From Treponema sp. (GTDB lineage: Bacteria > Spirochaetota > Spirochaetia > Treponematales > Treponemataceae): a stretch of DNA of 64,000 nt. Shown here piece by piece: positions 1-8,112 of this stretch. The position numbers and the translations under genes are program-made. The stretch spans positions 124,001-188,000 of the forward strand of contig JAFXWC010000071.1 of assembly GCA_017534445.1 (NCBI GenBank). The letters are read 5' to 3'. The notes under the pieces are model-generated. The model did not search any database and was not told where the DNA came from. It saw nothing but the letters and a program-made list of their open reading frames with translations. Every line of letters begins with the position of its first letter. The first letter of the stretch is position 1.

Positions 1-193
1 CCATGTAGGCCATTTCGCCGCCTTTTACAGAAACAATCTCAACGTCCTCATGGTAATGCGGCACCCTCTCCCACCCGCAACCGGCAACTAAATACCCGTC
101 GAAAATGTAAGAGGGAAAAGACGGATCATCGTACTTTACAATTTCAGAACCGTCTTTACGCTTTACGATTATGCCTTTGCGCCTTTCCGCCAT
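1..193 (-). CDS. AraC-type regulator, N-terminal part (cut by window edge)
   Basis: Only the first 64 codons are inside the window; the gene continues past base 1. The start is ATG at 193 with AAGGAGG about 5 bases upstream. The visible part has the cupin-like sensor segment typical of AraC regulators (WERVPHYHEDVE, then GGEMAYM), where His and Glu/Asp residues line the small-molecule pocket. The DNA-binding domain would lie outside the window. It is transcribed away from the cupin/ProC/GNAT run that starts at 336, so it may regulate that run. The family call rests on a short stretch and could instead be a free-standing cupin. Confidence 0.6.
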   Translation of the reverse strand, partial: MAERRKGIIVKRKDGSEIVKYDDPSFPSYIFDGYLVAGCGWERVPHYHEDVEIVSVKGGEMAYM

Positions 194-293
194 ATTTCCT
201 CCTTGCAAAAAAACATAACAAAATTACATTTTCCATACAGAATAGTTATTAAATAATGTAAAAATTATAATTTTCTTACAACATTTAATCAAG

Positions 294-330
294 TATAATA
301 ACAATAATCATAAAAAATCAATAACGGAGG
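294..330 (+). promoter_or_regulatory. Probable -10 and ribosome site for the cupin gene
   Basis: A perfect TATAAT lies at 294-299, with only a weak -35 at the right distance. GGAGG at 326-330 sits 5 bases before ATG 336, and this decides the start against the GTG at 330. A weak -35 fits a promoter that needs an activator, possibly the divergent AraC protein. Confidence 0.45.
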
Positions 331-335
331 TGCGT

Positions 336-701
336 ATGGAATTTATTGCAGCAACAGAAATTAAAGAATTGGCAAACCCGGGCGTTGTTTCGCGCCAGCT
401 TTTGAATCCAGAGAATTCAACAAGCAAAAGGGTTACTATTACAGAAGTTCACCTTGTTCCAGGTGCCAGCCAGCCCCGCCACACTCATGACGCGTCCGAG
501 CAAATTTGGTATGCCACAAAGGGCAAGGGAAAACTCCTTCTTGCCGATAACAAAGAAAAAGAATTCAAGGCAGGAGACGTTGCCCGTTTTGCAGACAAAG
601 ATGTTCACGGACTTTTGAACGACGGCGATGGAGAATTTATTTACGTTTCCGTAACCGCCCCTCCAATCAACTTTGGATATGCTTACAAGGAGAAAAAATG
701 A
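336..701 (+). CDS. Small cupin-domain protein
   Basis: This 121-residue protein is a single cupin barrel. The first metal-binding motif is seen as HTHDASEQ with a later Glu/Tyr strand (around residues 48-58), followed by GKGKLLL and the second motif FADKDVHGLLN. Such proteins bind a metal and act as small dioxygenases, isomerases or ligand sensors; nothing here identifies the substrate. It is first in a plus-strand run, and its stop overlaps the next start by 4 bases (ATGA), so translation is likely coupled to the ProC-like reductase. The start is ATG 336 because of the GGAGG in front of it. Confidence 0.8.
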   Translation: MEFIAATEIKELANPGVVSRQLLNPENSTSKRVTITEVHLVPGASQPRHTHDASEQIWYATKGKGKLLLADNKEKEFKAGDVARFADKDVHGLLNDGDGEFIYVSVTAPPINFGYAYKEKK

Positions 702-1516
702 ACATAGGAATCATCGGCTACGGCAGCATGGGAAAAATGCTTGCTCAAAAATTTTTGGAATCAGGGCGCACAAGCAAAAACACTTTGTTTGTATCCAATA
801 GAACAAAAGAGCGCCTGAACGAAATTGCAACCAAAGCGACTGTTTGCAACACAAATTCCGAGGCTGCCAAAAACGCCGATATTCTTTTTGTATGCGTCCG
901 CCCCTGCGACTTAAAGAATGTTGTAACGGAAATTAACGGCTCGCTAAAAAAAGACGCACTTCTTGTTTCGCTGAACGGAAGCGTCACTTTTGAAATGCTT
1001 GAAAAAATCGCGCCGCGCAAAATAGCCAAAGTGATTCCCAGCGTTACGGCAGAGATAAACCGCTCGCAAACCTTGGTTTCCTACAACAACTTTGTTCGTA
1101 CCGAAGACAAAATAAGCCTGGAAGAAATTCTTTCCTGCATGGGAAACGTAATTGTTCTTCCAGAAAATGAAATAGGAATGGGCTCAGAACTGGTCAGCTG
1201 CATGCCTGGTTTTATAGCATCAATGTTCGACGTTGTTTGCAAGTCAGCAAAGAAGCACACGTCTTTGCCGGATGAACAGATTATAAAAATGGTTTTGAAC
1301 ACGGTAAGCGCAACAGGAGATTTGATGATTCAAAAGGGACTTTCCTTTGAAGAAGTTGTGGCAAGGGTTGCAACAAAAGGTGGCATAACGGAAGAAGGTT
1401 CAAAAATAATCTACAGCCAATTCCCAGCAACAGCAGATGCAATGTTCCAAAAGACACTGGACAAGAGAAAGCAAACCGCAGAAAACGCGGCAAAAGCTTT
1501 TAGCACAGGAGATTAA
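698..1516 (+). CDS. ProC-like NAD(P)-dependent reductase (pyrroline-5-carboxylate reductase family)
   Basis: This 272-residue protein opens with a Rossmann nucleotide-binding motif (G7-Y-G9-S-M-G12). The rest follows the pyrroline-5-carboxylate reductase fold, including the VIPSV segment near residue 112 and a helical C-terminal part with the glycine-rich TKGGITEEG. Enzymes of this family reduce pyrroline-5-carboxylate to proline, but ComER-like relatives have no proven activity. The setting, between a cupin and a GNAT and without other proline genes, favours an accessory role, so no symbol is given. It overlaps the cupin by 4 bases and is followed 4 bases later by a GNAT gene. Confidence 0.8.
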   Translation: MNIGIIGYGSMGKMLAQKFLESGRTSKNTLFVSNRTKERLNEIATKATVCNTNSEAAKNADILFVCVRPCDLKNVVTEINGSLKKDALLVSLNGSVTFEMLEKIAPRKIAKVIPSVTAEINRSQTLVSYNNFVRTEDKISLEEILSCMGNVIVLPENEIGMGSELVSCMPGFIASMFDVVCKSAKKHTSLPDEQIIKMVLNTVSATGDLMIQKGLSFEEVVARVATKGGITEEGSKIIYSQFPATADAMFQKTLDKRKQTAENAAKAFSTGD

Positions 1517-1520
1517 AACC

Positions 1521-1946
1521 ATGGACTACGAAATCACAAACCAGATTAGCGCAGAAGAATACAACGAAATGAGAAAAATCGTTGGCTGGCAGGCATTATC
1601 CAACGAACAGGCAGCAGACGGTCTAAAGCACACAAGCCATTTATGCTGTTTTAGAAAAGACGGAAAGGCAATCGCATTCTGCCGTGTGCTATGGGATCAA
1701 CTGTATGTTGCTTATATTGCGGATGTAATAGTCCGCCCGGAATTCCAGGGCAAGGGTCTTGGACGGGAACTGATGAACAACGCAATGGAGTTTATTAAAA
1801 GCCAGCTAAAGCCCGGATACAAAATCATGGTCAACCTTATGGCCGCAAAAGGAAAAGAAGACTTTTACAAAAAGTTCGGATTCATTTCGCGTCCAAACGA
1901 AACCTTCGGTTGCGGAATGTGCCAGTGGATAGGAGAAAATAAATGA
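1521..1946 (+). CDS. GNAT family N-acetyltransferase
   Basis: This 141-residue protein is a single GNAT domain. The acetyl-CoA pyrophosphate loop is visible as RPEFQGKGLG (about residues 72-81), followed by helix RELMNNAMEF and the late F-Y-K-K-F-G-F segment that is common at the end of GNAT folds. It would transfer acetyl from acetyl-CoA to an unknown amine. The start is ATG 1521 because AGGAG lies about 10 bases upstream; longer in-frame reading exists but lies inside the ProC gene. It resembles the GNAT at 5330 in the loop (RPEYQGKGVG) and the IADVIV/IKDVVV strand. It overlaps the next gene by 4 bases. Confidence 0.85.
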   Translation: MDYEITNQISAEEYNEMRKIVGWQALSNEQAADGLKHTSHLCCFRKDGKAIAFCRVLWDQLYVAYIADVIVRPEFQGKGLGRELMNNAMEFIKSQLKPGYKIMVNLMAAKGKEDFYKKFGFISRPNETFGCGMCQWIGENK

Positions 1947-2722
1947 AGCACGGAATCATTGACTACGAAACAATCGGCCAAGGAATTCCAGTTCTTATAA
2001 TCCACGGATGGGGAATAAGCAAAGTCACAATGAAAGCTGCCTTTGAACCCATATTTGAAAAGCTTTGCGGCTACAAAAGGTATTACATCGATTTGCCCGG
2101 AATGGGACAATCCGAGCGCGGAGACGTAAAAAATTCCGATGATATTCTTGCCTTGCTTTATGATTTTGCAGTCAATGTCATCAAAGAAAAATTCATAATC
2201 GTTGGTCAGTCTTACGGCGGGCTCCTTGTGCGCGGATTCGTGAACAAGCATCAGGACTTGCTTTTAAAAATAATTCTTTTGGTTCCCTGCGTTATTCCCG
2301 GAGTAAAGAAAGGCAGAGTTGAACCTTTGGTTACCGTGGAAAAAGATGAAGGGCTTTTGTCGTCGCTAACAAAAAGTGAATACGATAGCTTTACCATGAT
2401 GAACGTAATGCTTACCCGAGAAGTGTGGGAGCGATACAAAAAATTCCTTATGCCAGCGCTTGCAAGCGCCGACTGGGATTTTTTGAATCACAAGCTTAAT
2501 GGAAAATTTTCATTCGACCCGGACAAAATGGATTTCCCCTGCAAACTTCCCTGCCTAATAATTGCGGGCAAACAGGATTCTGTAGTGGGTTACAAAGATC
2601 AGTTTGACCTTATGAAAATTTACACCAATTCAACTTACTGCGCGGTCAACAATGCGGGGCACAACATTCAGATTGAACAGCCTAAAATTTTTGAAGACTT
2701 GGTAACTGCCTGGCTAAATTAA
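1943..2722 (+). CDS. Alpha/beta hydrolase
   Basis: This 259-residue protein has a complete catalytic set: oxyanion HGWG at 21-24, nucleophile elbow GQSYGG with Ser90, the acid in GKQDSV and the histidine in NAGHNIQ near the C-terminus. It is probably a small esterase or lactonase of the cytoplasm; the substrate is unknown. It overlaps the upstream GNAT by 4 bases (ATGA). A second, broken copy of its last 149 codons lies at 22538-22983, at high nucleotide identity, so this intact copy is the reference for that pseudogene. Confidence 0.88.
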   Translation: MKHGIIDYETIGQGIPVLIIHGWGISKVTMKAAFEPIFEKLCGYKRYYIDLPGMGQSERGDVKNSDDILALLYDFAVNVIKEKFIIVGQSYGGLLVRGFVNKHQDLLLKIILLVPCVIPGVKKGRVEPLVTVEKDEGLLSSLTKSEYDSFTMMNVMLTREVWERYKKFLMPALASADWDFLNHKLNGKFSFDPDKMDFPCKLPCLIIAGKQDSVVGYKDQFDLMKIYTNSTYCAVNNAGHNIQIEQPKIFEDLVTAWLN

Positions 2723-2732
2723 AGGAAAGAAC

Positions 2733-3416
2733 ATGAAAAAAGCCATTATATTTGACCTTGACGGGACTCTTTGGGATGCAACAGGATGTTCCGTGGATAT
2801 TTGGAACCGCGTTTTTGACAAGCATAAAAAAACGAGTATGCGAATGACACAGGAAATTTCTTCCAGTCTTATGGGAAAAACCATGCCGGAGATTGGCGCG
2901 GCCTTGTTCCCGAACATGACGGAAGAAGAGCGTATGAGCATAGTCAATGATTTTGGAGACGAAGAAGTTAAATATCTGTCAGAACATGGAGCGAATGTTT
3001 TCGATGGCGTTGAGGAGACTCTTTCGGCACTTGAAAAGGACTATAATTTATACATTGTAAGCAATTGTCAGGATGGATACGTTCCCGCCTTTTTGCATGC
3101 GCATAATATGGGGCATCATTTTAAAGACATAGAAATGTCAGGCCGCACCGGCATGGAAAAAGGCGAAAACATCAAGCTGATAATGAAGCGGAACGGTATT
3201 GACAATGCTGTTTATGTAGGCGACACTGCCGGGGATGAAAGTGCGGCAAGATATGCGGGCATCCCATTTGTCTGGGCAGCTTATGGATTTGGCAAAGCAA
3301 AGGCACCGGATGGGGTAATTCAGACCATTGGAGACTTGGCAAACTTGTTATTGCATAGAAAAGATGGTAAAATAAGGTATGACAACAATTTATTTTGTAA
3401 GACACTGCAAGCCTGA
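2733..3416 (+). CDS. HAD superfamily phosphatase
   Basis: This 227-residue protein carries the HAD motifs in order: motif I FDLDGTLWD at the N-terminus (Asp nucleophile), motif II in IVSNC, a conserved Lys in MEKGENI and motif IV GDTAGDE. The cap is helical and inserted after motif I, as in phosphoglycolate phosphatase-like subclass I enzymes. It likely dephosphorylates a small phosphomonoester. It has AAAGGAAAG upstream and follows the hydrolase by 10 bases. Its last 38 bases are overlapped out of frame by the histidine phosphatase gene, an unusually long overlap. Confidence 0.88.
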   Translation: MKKAIIFDLDGTLWDATGCSVDIWNRVFDKHKKTSMRMTQEISSSLMGKTMPEIGAALFPNMTEEERMSIVNDFGDEEVKYLSEHGANVFDGVEETLSALEKDYNLYIVSNCQDGYVPAFLHAHNMGHHFKDIEMSGRTGMEKGENIKLIMKRNGIDNAVYVGDTAGDESAARYAGIPFVWAAYGFGKAKAPDGVIQTIGDLANLLLHRKDGKIRYDNNLFCKTLQA

Positions 3417-3954
3417 CGGAAAAATACAGGATGACAGGAACAGACCTCTGACAGAAGAAGGTCTTGAGGATTCAAATAAGGTGGCAGAAATTCTAAAGGA
3501 CAAGAAGATTGTCGTCTTTATTTCAAGCCCTTACAAGAGAAGCCATGATTCAATAAAAAAAGCCGCAGACTCTTACGGCATGGCAATCCAGACAGACGAA
3601 CGCCTTCGTGAACGCAAGGCAGGAAAAGGCAGCAACAACCATGAAATGTTCAAGAAGCGTTGGACCGACTTATCCTTTGCGGAAGATGACGGAGAATCCA
3701 TTGGAGCCGTGCAGAAAAGAAACATAGAAGCCTTGAAGGAGATTCTAAAAAAATACCAGGACAAAAACATTGTTATTGGAACTCACGGAACCGCTCTTTC
3801 AAGCATAATAAATTTCTTTGACAAAAGTTTTAACGGCGAAAGCTTTATGAAAATCATAGACTTTATGCCATGGATTCTAAAGATGGAATTTGACGGAGAA
3901 AAATTTCTTTCCAAAGAAGATGTCTTTCACATACAAAAAGAGTACAAAGAATAG
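3379..3954 (+). CDS. Histidine phosphatase (phosphoglycerate mutase-like)
   Basis: This 191-residue protein starts with the catalytic VRHCKPDG motif (the usual RHG, here RHC), in which the His becomes phosphorylated. A second catalytic stretch, GTHGTAL, is near residue 135. It belongs to the branch-1 histidine phosphatases; the substrate is not evident. The start at 3379 is fixed by the N-terminal RHC motif even though it lies 38 bases inside the HAD gene. Only a weak AAGG precedes it, so it probably depends on translation of the upstream gene. Pairing with a HAD phosphatase suggests phosphometabolite clean-up. Confidence 0.85.
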   Translation: MTTIYFVRHCKPDGKIQDDRNRPLTEEGLEDSNKVAEILKDKKIVVFISSPYKRSHDSIKKAADSYGMAIQTDERLRERKAGKGSNNHEMFKKRWTDLSFAEDDGESIGAVQKRNIEALKEILKKYQDKNIVIGTHGTALSSIINFFDKSFNGESFMKIIDFMPWILKMEFDGEKFLSKEDVFHIQKEYKE

Positions 3955-3965
3955 AATAAAAAATC

Positions 3966-4745
3966 ATGACGTTTCCAGAATTCATGTTCAGCAAAAAAAA
4001 CAAGATTCCCGCCTCCCAGCAGAACACGCCGGACATTGAAGGCTATTACTACACCGCAAATGACGGAAGCCAAATGGCCTTTTGGACCTACAAGGCCGAC
4101 CGCGTTTCAAAGGAACACAAGCACGACTACGACGAATGGATGCTTTGCGTAGAGGGTGAATACATCGTTACGATTGACGGCACCGAACATACCTTGCACG
4201 CAGGAGACGAGCTTTTCATTCCAAAAGGCAGCTTGCAGGGCGGAAGGGTAAAAGCCGGAACCCGCTCAATCCACGCTTTTGGAGGAATGAGAGTTTGCCC
4301 TTTTGAAATAGTCAGCTACAGTGACGAAATGAAAGAAGAAGTCCTTTGTTTTTTGTCGGAAGAATTTGCCCAAGCAGGAAAAACCTTTGAACCTAACTCC
4401 CGACACAAACTTTACCAAGACATAAGGAACAACTTTGTGCTTTTCCTTTGCATGAAGGACGGGGACCGCATAATCGGAACAGTCGCCCTTAAAAGGCTGG
4501 ATGAAAACAACTGCGAACTAAAGGCCATGTACCTGAACCAAAATTATCAGGGAAAGAAACTTGGCTACAAACTTGCAGTCTCCGCTATTGACTTTGCGAA
4601 AAAGAAGGACTTCAAAAAAATCTACCTTGATTCAATGAAGCAATACGACAAGGCTCTCCGTTTGTACCGCGCACTTGGATTCAAGGAGACCGGTCGCTAC
4701 AACGACAACGAAAAGGCAGATGTCTTTATGATTCTGGATTTGTAA
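3966..4745 (+). CDS. Cupin-GNAT fusion protein
   Basis: This 259-residue protein joins two domains. Residues 1 to about 110 form a cupin, with HKHDYDEW and GDELFIPKGSLQGG. Residues about 112 to 259 form a GNAT acetyltransferase, with LNQNYQGKKLGYKLA as the acetyl-CoA loop and LYRALGFKETGRY at the end. In the loop the usual final G-x-G/A is K-K-L-G. The domain order suggests that the cupin senses or holds a ligand for the acetyltransferase, or that both work in one pathway; this is inference. It lies 11 bases after the histidine phosphatase and 12 before the next GNAT, in the same direction. Confidence 0.83.
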   Translation: MTFPEFMFSKKNKIPASQQNTPDIEGYYYTANDGSQMAFWTYKADRVSKEHKHDYDEWMLCVEGEYIVTIDGTEHTLHAGDELFIPKGSLQGGRVKAGTRSIHAFGGMRVCPFEIVSYSDEMKEEVLCFLSEEFAQAGKTFEPNSRHKLYQDIRNNFVLFLCMKDGDRIIGTVALKRLDENNCELKAMYLNQNYQGKKLGYKLAVSAIDFAKKKDFKKIYLDSMKQYDKALRLYRALGFKETGRYNDNEKADVFMILDL

Positions 4746-4757
4746 AACGGAGGAAAA

Positions 4758-5330
4758 ATGATAAATCACATTGGAACGCAAACGATTGAGACGGAGCGGT
4801 TGATTCTGCGCCGCTTTGAATACTCGGACATTGATTCAATGCTTAGGAATTGGATTTCCGACGAAAAGACGCAATATGATTACGGAGAGCCGTTCTATCC
4901 AACCCCAGAGGCGGTGCGGAATTTGCTTGACACAAAGTATATCGTTTCCTATTCAAAGGATGATTATTACCGCTGGGCGGTTATAGAAAAAGAATCGGGC
5001 GAGTGCATAGGGCAAATCGCTTATTTTACAATGGATACAAACAATCAGCATGGTGAAATTGAGTATGTTGTCGGCCCAGCCTTTCAGGGAAAAGGATACG
5101 CCACCGAAATGGCAAAAGCTGTCATTGCCTTTGGCTTTGAAAAAATCAACTTGCATAGAGTTGAAATCGATTGCCGCACGAAAAATGAGGCATCGAGAAG
5201 AGTCATCGAAAAATGCGGCCTGACTTATGAAGGAACCTTCCGCGATTTTTTCTGGCGCAAAGACCACTATGAAGGAAGAATGGTGTTCTCTATATTGAAA
5301 GAAGAGTATGAGGAAAAGAGGAGAAAATGA
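4758..5330 (+). CDS. RimJ/RimL-type GNAT acetyltransferase
   Basis: This 190-residue protein begins with ETERLILRRFEYSD, the signature start of the RimJ/RimL branch. The acetyl-CoA loop is GPAFQGKGYATEMA (about residues 107-120), followed by INLHRVEIDCRTKNEASRRVIEKCG, a segment typical of enzymes that modify N-terminal or free alpha-amines, including ribosomal proteins. The true target is unknown. A strong CGGAGG precedes ATG 4758. It overlaps the next GNAT by 1 or 4 bases, depending on which of two adjacent ATGs is used there. Confidence 0.87.
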   Translation: MINHIGTQTIETERLILRRFEYSDIDSMLRNWISDEKTQYDYGEPFYPTPEAVRNLLDTKYIVSYSKDDYYRWAVIEKESGECIGQIAYFTMDTNNQHGEIEYVVGPAFQGKGYATEMAKAVIAFGFEKINLHRVEIDCRTKNEASRRVIEKCGLTYEGTFRDFFWRKDHYEGRMVFSILKEEYEEKRRK

Positions 5331-5749
5331 TGGAAGGACTTACTGTAAAATACAACGAGCTTACGGCTGAGCAATTCATTGAGCTTTGGCAGGCAGTACA
5401 CTGGGGAGAAGGACCGACACTGGAGCAGACACGGCTTGCTATGGCACACACATTGTTCAGGGTTTCGATATTCGACGGTGAGAAAATAATTGCAATGGCC
5501 CGCGTAAACGGAGACATGGGACTTGATTATTACATAAAGGATGTCGTTGTGCGCCCGGAATATCAGGGTAAGGGAGTCGGACGGATGCTCATAAACGAGA
5601 TTTTGAAATTCATCAACGACAATGGAATAAAAGGTACGGAAATTTTTGTTGAGCTTTGCGCCATGCCGGATAAAATTCCCTTCTACAAAAAATTCGGCTT
5701 TGACTCCAACGAGGCACAGAGGCTAAGGCAATTCCTGAAGGTAAAATGA
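5330..5749 (+). CDS. GNAT family N-acetyltransferase
   Basis: This 139-residue protein is a single GNAT domain with loop RPEYQGKGVGRML and an ending PFYKKFGF. It shares the VKDVVVRPEYQGKG region with the GNAT at 1521 and is probably an ancient paralog. Two ATG codons occur side by side (5327 and 5330) behind GAGGAG; the second has the better spacing, but either is possible. The substrate is not known. It is one of five GNAT domains in a row in this run. Confidence 0.83.
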   Translation: MEGLTVKYNELTAEQFIELWQAVHWGEGPTLEQTRLAMAHTLFRVSIFDGEKIIAMARVNGDMGLDYYIKDVVVRPEYQGKGVGRMLINEILKFINDNGIKGTEIFVELCAMPDKIPFYKKFGFDSNEAQRLRQFLKVK

Positions 5750-5774
5750 CAAATCATGCGGAAGGGATGAAAAA

Positions 5775-6224
5775 ATGCAGATACGGAAAACGAATCAGAA
5801 TGACATTGAATTATTGATGCAAATCCGCCTTGAGATGTTGAGGATTGTAAACGGTCTGGATGAAAACGCTGTCTTTGACAAAACCCTTGTCGAATGCAGC
5901 CGCGAATATTTTTTGAATGGCGATCAGACAACAGTCTTTGCAATGGACAAAGATAAAATCGCGGGCTGTGCAAGCCTGAGCTACATCAATGTCATGCCAA
6001 CTTTTGACCATCCAACAGGAAAGAGGGCGCATCTTATGAACGTCTACACAAGGGCTCAATTCCGCAGGTGTGGAGTTGGAAAAATGATGGTTGAGTTTTT
6101 GATTGAAGAAGCAAAAAGCCGTGGCGTAACGGAAATTAGTTTGGACGCAACTCAAATGGGCCATCCGCTTTACAAGAGCCTGGGATTCAATGATAATGGA
6201 GAAGGAATGAATCTTTCTATTTGA
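5775..6224 (+). CDS. GNAT family N-acetyltransferase
   Basis: This 149-residue protein has the GNAT core with loop RAQFRRCGVGKMM, a strand ending in GAxS-like ISLDATQMG, and HPLYKSLGF. The sequence NVYTRAQFRRCGVG is characteristic of a cytoplasmic GNAT group often annotated only as acetyltransferase. GGAAGGGATG precedes the start. It overlaps the following open frame only if that frame is read from TTG 6221; the better start of the next gene is further on. Confidence 0.83.
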   Translation: MQIRKTNQNDIELLMQIRLEMLRIVNGLDENAVFDKTLVECSREYFLNGDQTTVFAMDKDKIAGCASLSYINVMPTFDHPTGKRAHLMNVYTRAQFRRCGVGKMMVEFLIEEAKSRGVTEISLDATQMGHPLYKSLGFNDNGEGMNLSI

Positions 6225-6256
6225 AATTAAAAGTCAAAATTAAAAGGATTATTATT

Positions 6257-6799
6257 TTGGAACAGTTAAAAAATTGGAATGAAACCCGCATAAAAACAGA
6301 AAGTCTTGAATTGTTGCCTCAGGGCATGGCGTTTTTTGACACGACCCACGCGTATGCAAGTGACAGGGAAAACATGCGCTTTATGATCAACCTGCCAAAT
6401 GAGTCAGAAGATGCAACAAAAGAATTTCTAAAAGGCGCAGAAGCTGAATGGAAAAAAGAAAACCCCAGCTTCTTTGAATTTGCGATTTTAGAAGAAGGAA
6501 AACACATCGGCGGAATCAGCATATATTTAGACGAGTCCAAAACAAGCGGCGAGCTTGGCTGGTGCCTTATTAAAAGCGCACAGGGAAAAGGATATGCGGC
6601 AGAAGCGGCAAAGGCCCTTATAGCATGGGCAAAGGAGGAACTCTCCATTAACAAATTTATTGCCCATTGCGACAGTGAAAACATAGCCTCTTGGAAAACC
6701 ATGGAAAAGCTCGGCATGAAACGCATTTCTTGCACAGGCGGCCGGTTCAATAAAATTGCCCCAACGGAAGAGCGCAAAGAATTTTTATACGAGCTGTAA
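6257..6799 (+). CDS. RimJ/RimL-type GNAT acetyltransferase
   Basis: This 180-residue protein carries KTESLELLPQG at its N-terminus, loop LIKSAQGKGYAAEA in the middle and NIASWKTMEKLGM, which are features of the RimJ/RimL branch. The start TTG 6257 is chosen because AAAAGGA lies 9 bases upstream; the longer reading from TTG 6221 adds a lysine-rich stretch without support. The C-terminal GGRFNKIAPTEERKEFLYEL is matched by the end of the gene at 23142-23729, which holds an internally deleted copy of this domain. Confidence 0.8.
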   Translation: MEQLKNWNETRIKTESLELLPQGMAFFDTTHAYASDRENMRFMINLPNESEDATKEFLKGAEAEWKKENPSFFEFAILEEGKHIGGISIYLDESKTSGELGWCLIKSAQGKGYAAEAAKALIAWAKEELSINKFIAHCDSENIASWKTMEKLGMKRISCTGGRFNKIAPTEERKEFLYEL

Positions 6800-6813
6800 C
6801 AAAGGAGGAAGAA

Positions 6814-7578
6814 GTGCAGCCTAATTTTTTGTTTGACCTGGACCAGACCCTGCTGAATTTTCACGCTTCGGAAGAAAGGGCATTGGAAATCATTTCAAAA
6901 AAATACGGTCTTGATTATTCAAAAGACAAATATGCGCATTTCAAAGCATACAACAAGTCGCTTTGGCTGGAACTGGAAAAAGGAAGCATATCACGAAAGG
7001 AACTATTTGCCCTTAGGTTTACAGATTTTATTGCCCAGTGCAAGGGCGAATCACTGGGGCTTAATCCTCTTATGATAAACGAGGAATTCATCGTAACGAT
7101 GTCGCAGAACGGCGTGCTAATGGACGGAGCAAAGGAATTTGTAAAACGGCTAAAAGAAACAATAGAAGGATGCCGCATTTACATAGTTTCAAACGGAGCA
7201 ACCGTAAATGCAAATGGAAGAATAAAATCCACCGGATTGGACAAATACCTGGACGGAATTTTTGTAAGCGAAGCAATGGGCGTTGCAAAGCCTTCCAAAA
7301 AATTCTTTGACATAGTATTAGACACAATCGGGGCAGAAAAAGAATCATGCATTGTGATTGGCGACTCACTTACTTCCGACATGGCCGGAGCACAAAACGC
7401 ATCCATTGATTCCCTTTGGTTCATGCCGCAAGCAGAAAGCACTTCAAGCATAGAAAGTGAAATGAAAAAATATGATGTCGATTACTGCGCATCATCATTT
7501 AATGAAACATACGACATCCTAAAAAAATGGTCAGGAGAAAAAAATGGAATTAACTTACAAAATCCTTACTGCATCTGA
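6814..7578 (+). CDS. HAD hydrolase, YjjG-like
   Basis: This 254-residue protein has HAD motif I as FDLDQTLLNF, motif II IVSNGATV, motif III Lys in VAKPSKKFF and motif IV VIGDSLTSDMAGA. The FDLDQTLLNF and GDSLTSDM forms resemble YjjG-type nucleotidases, which remove phosphate from non-canonical pyrimidine nucleotides; that specificity is only suggested. The start is GTG 6814 with AAAGGAGGAAG in front. The last 35 bases are overlapped by the following GNAT gene in another frame. Confidence 0.85.
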   Translation: MQPNFLFDLDQTLLNFHASEERALEIISKKYGLDYSKDKYAHFKAYNKSLWLELEKGSISRKELFALRFTDFIAQCKGESLGLNPLMINEEFIVTMSQNGVLMDGAKEFVKRLKETIEGCRIYIVSNGATVNANGRIKSTGLDKYLDGIFVSEAMGVAKPSKKFFDIVLDTIGAEKESCIVIGDSLTSDMAGAQNASIDSLWFMPQAESTSSIESEMKKYDVDYCASSFNETYDILKKWSGEKNGINLQNPYCI

Positions 7579-7996
7579 TTACGACGAACTATTTGCCCTT
7601 TGGAATAAGGTTGAGCAAAGCAAACGTGCACTAAACCCAGTTGACGACAGCCGAGAAGGAATAACGCGCTATATCCAGAGAAACCCAAACACTTGCTTTG
7701 GGGCAGTCAGCGAAGGAAAAATTGTGGGTGCAATTCTTACAGGGCATGATGGACGGCGGGCAATAATCCACCACCTTTGCGTACACCCAGACTTTCAGCA
7801 CAGGGGAATAGCCACAACCCTCGTGGAAAAAGCAGAAGCGGCAATAAAAAACGAGGGCATACAAAAGATATTCGGCCTTGTTTTTAAAGACAATGACAAG
7901 GCAAACGCTTTCTGGGAACGCATGGGCTACAGCATACGGACAAACCTTAACTACAGGAACAAAAGCCTGAACGATGCAGTGCCGACCGGAGAATAA
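7544..7996 (+). CDS. GNAT family N-acetyltransferase (paralog of 23752-24213)
   Basis: This 150-residue protein is a compact GNAT with HLCVHPDFQHRGIATTLV as the acetyl-CoA loop and NAFWERMGY at the end. It is strikingly similar over its full length to the protein at 23752-24213 (shared stretches include TGHDGRRAIIHHL and NEGIQKIFGLVF), so the pair arose by duplication. CAGGAGA precedes ATG 7544, which lies 35 bases inside the HAD gene. It is the last gene of the plus-strand run that begins at 336. Confidence 0.87.
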   Translation: MELTYKILTASDYDELFALWNKVEQSKRALNPVDDSREGITRYIQRNPNTCFGAVSEGKIVGAILTGHDGRRAIIHHLCVHPDFQHRGIATTLVEKAEAAIKNEGIQKIFGLVFKDNDKANAFWERMGYSIRTNLNYRNKSLNDAVPTGE

Positions 7997-8065
7997 AAAG
8001 CACAAAGCCACAGGCCATCCCTAACAAAGGCAACTAAAAGTAGCAGAAAGTCAACCGCAGCTTGG

Positions 8066-8094
8066 TTTTACACAAAGGTCTTTTGCGCTATCCT
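8066..8094 (+). promoter_or_regulatory. Promoter of XRE/DUF5680 gene
   Basis: TTTTAC at 8066-8071 and TATCCT at 8089-8094 are 17 bases apart. The paralogous gene at 26434 has the same arrangement (TTATAC, 17 bases, TATCAT), and the bases around both are alike (GCAG, TTGGTT, GCTATC). This shared pattern supports both sites. Confidence 0.6.
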
Positions 8095-8112
8095 TTTTCT
8101 TGGAGGACAAGA

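Noticed and set aside
6221-6256. Longer N-terminus of the GNAT at 6257
   Set aside because: The TTG at 6221 gives a Lys-rich extension without a ribosome site, while TTG 6257 has AAAAGGA at 9 bases and begins the conserved domain directly.
336-7996. Chromosomal integron cassette array
   Set aside because: Many small unlike genes in one direction suggested cassettes, as in some treponemes. The genes overlap or abut, and no attC-like palindromes of regular form separate them. No integrase is present in the window.
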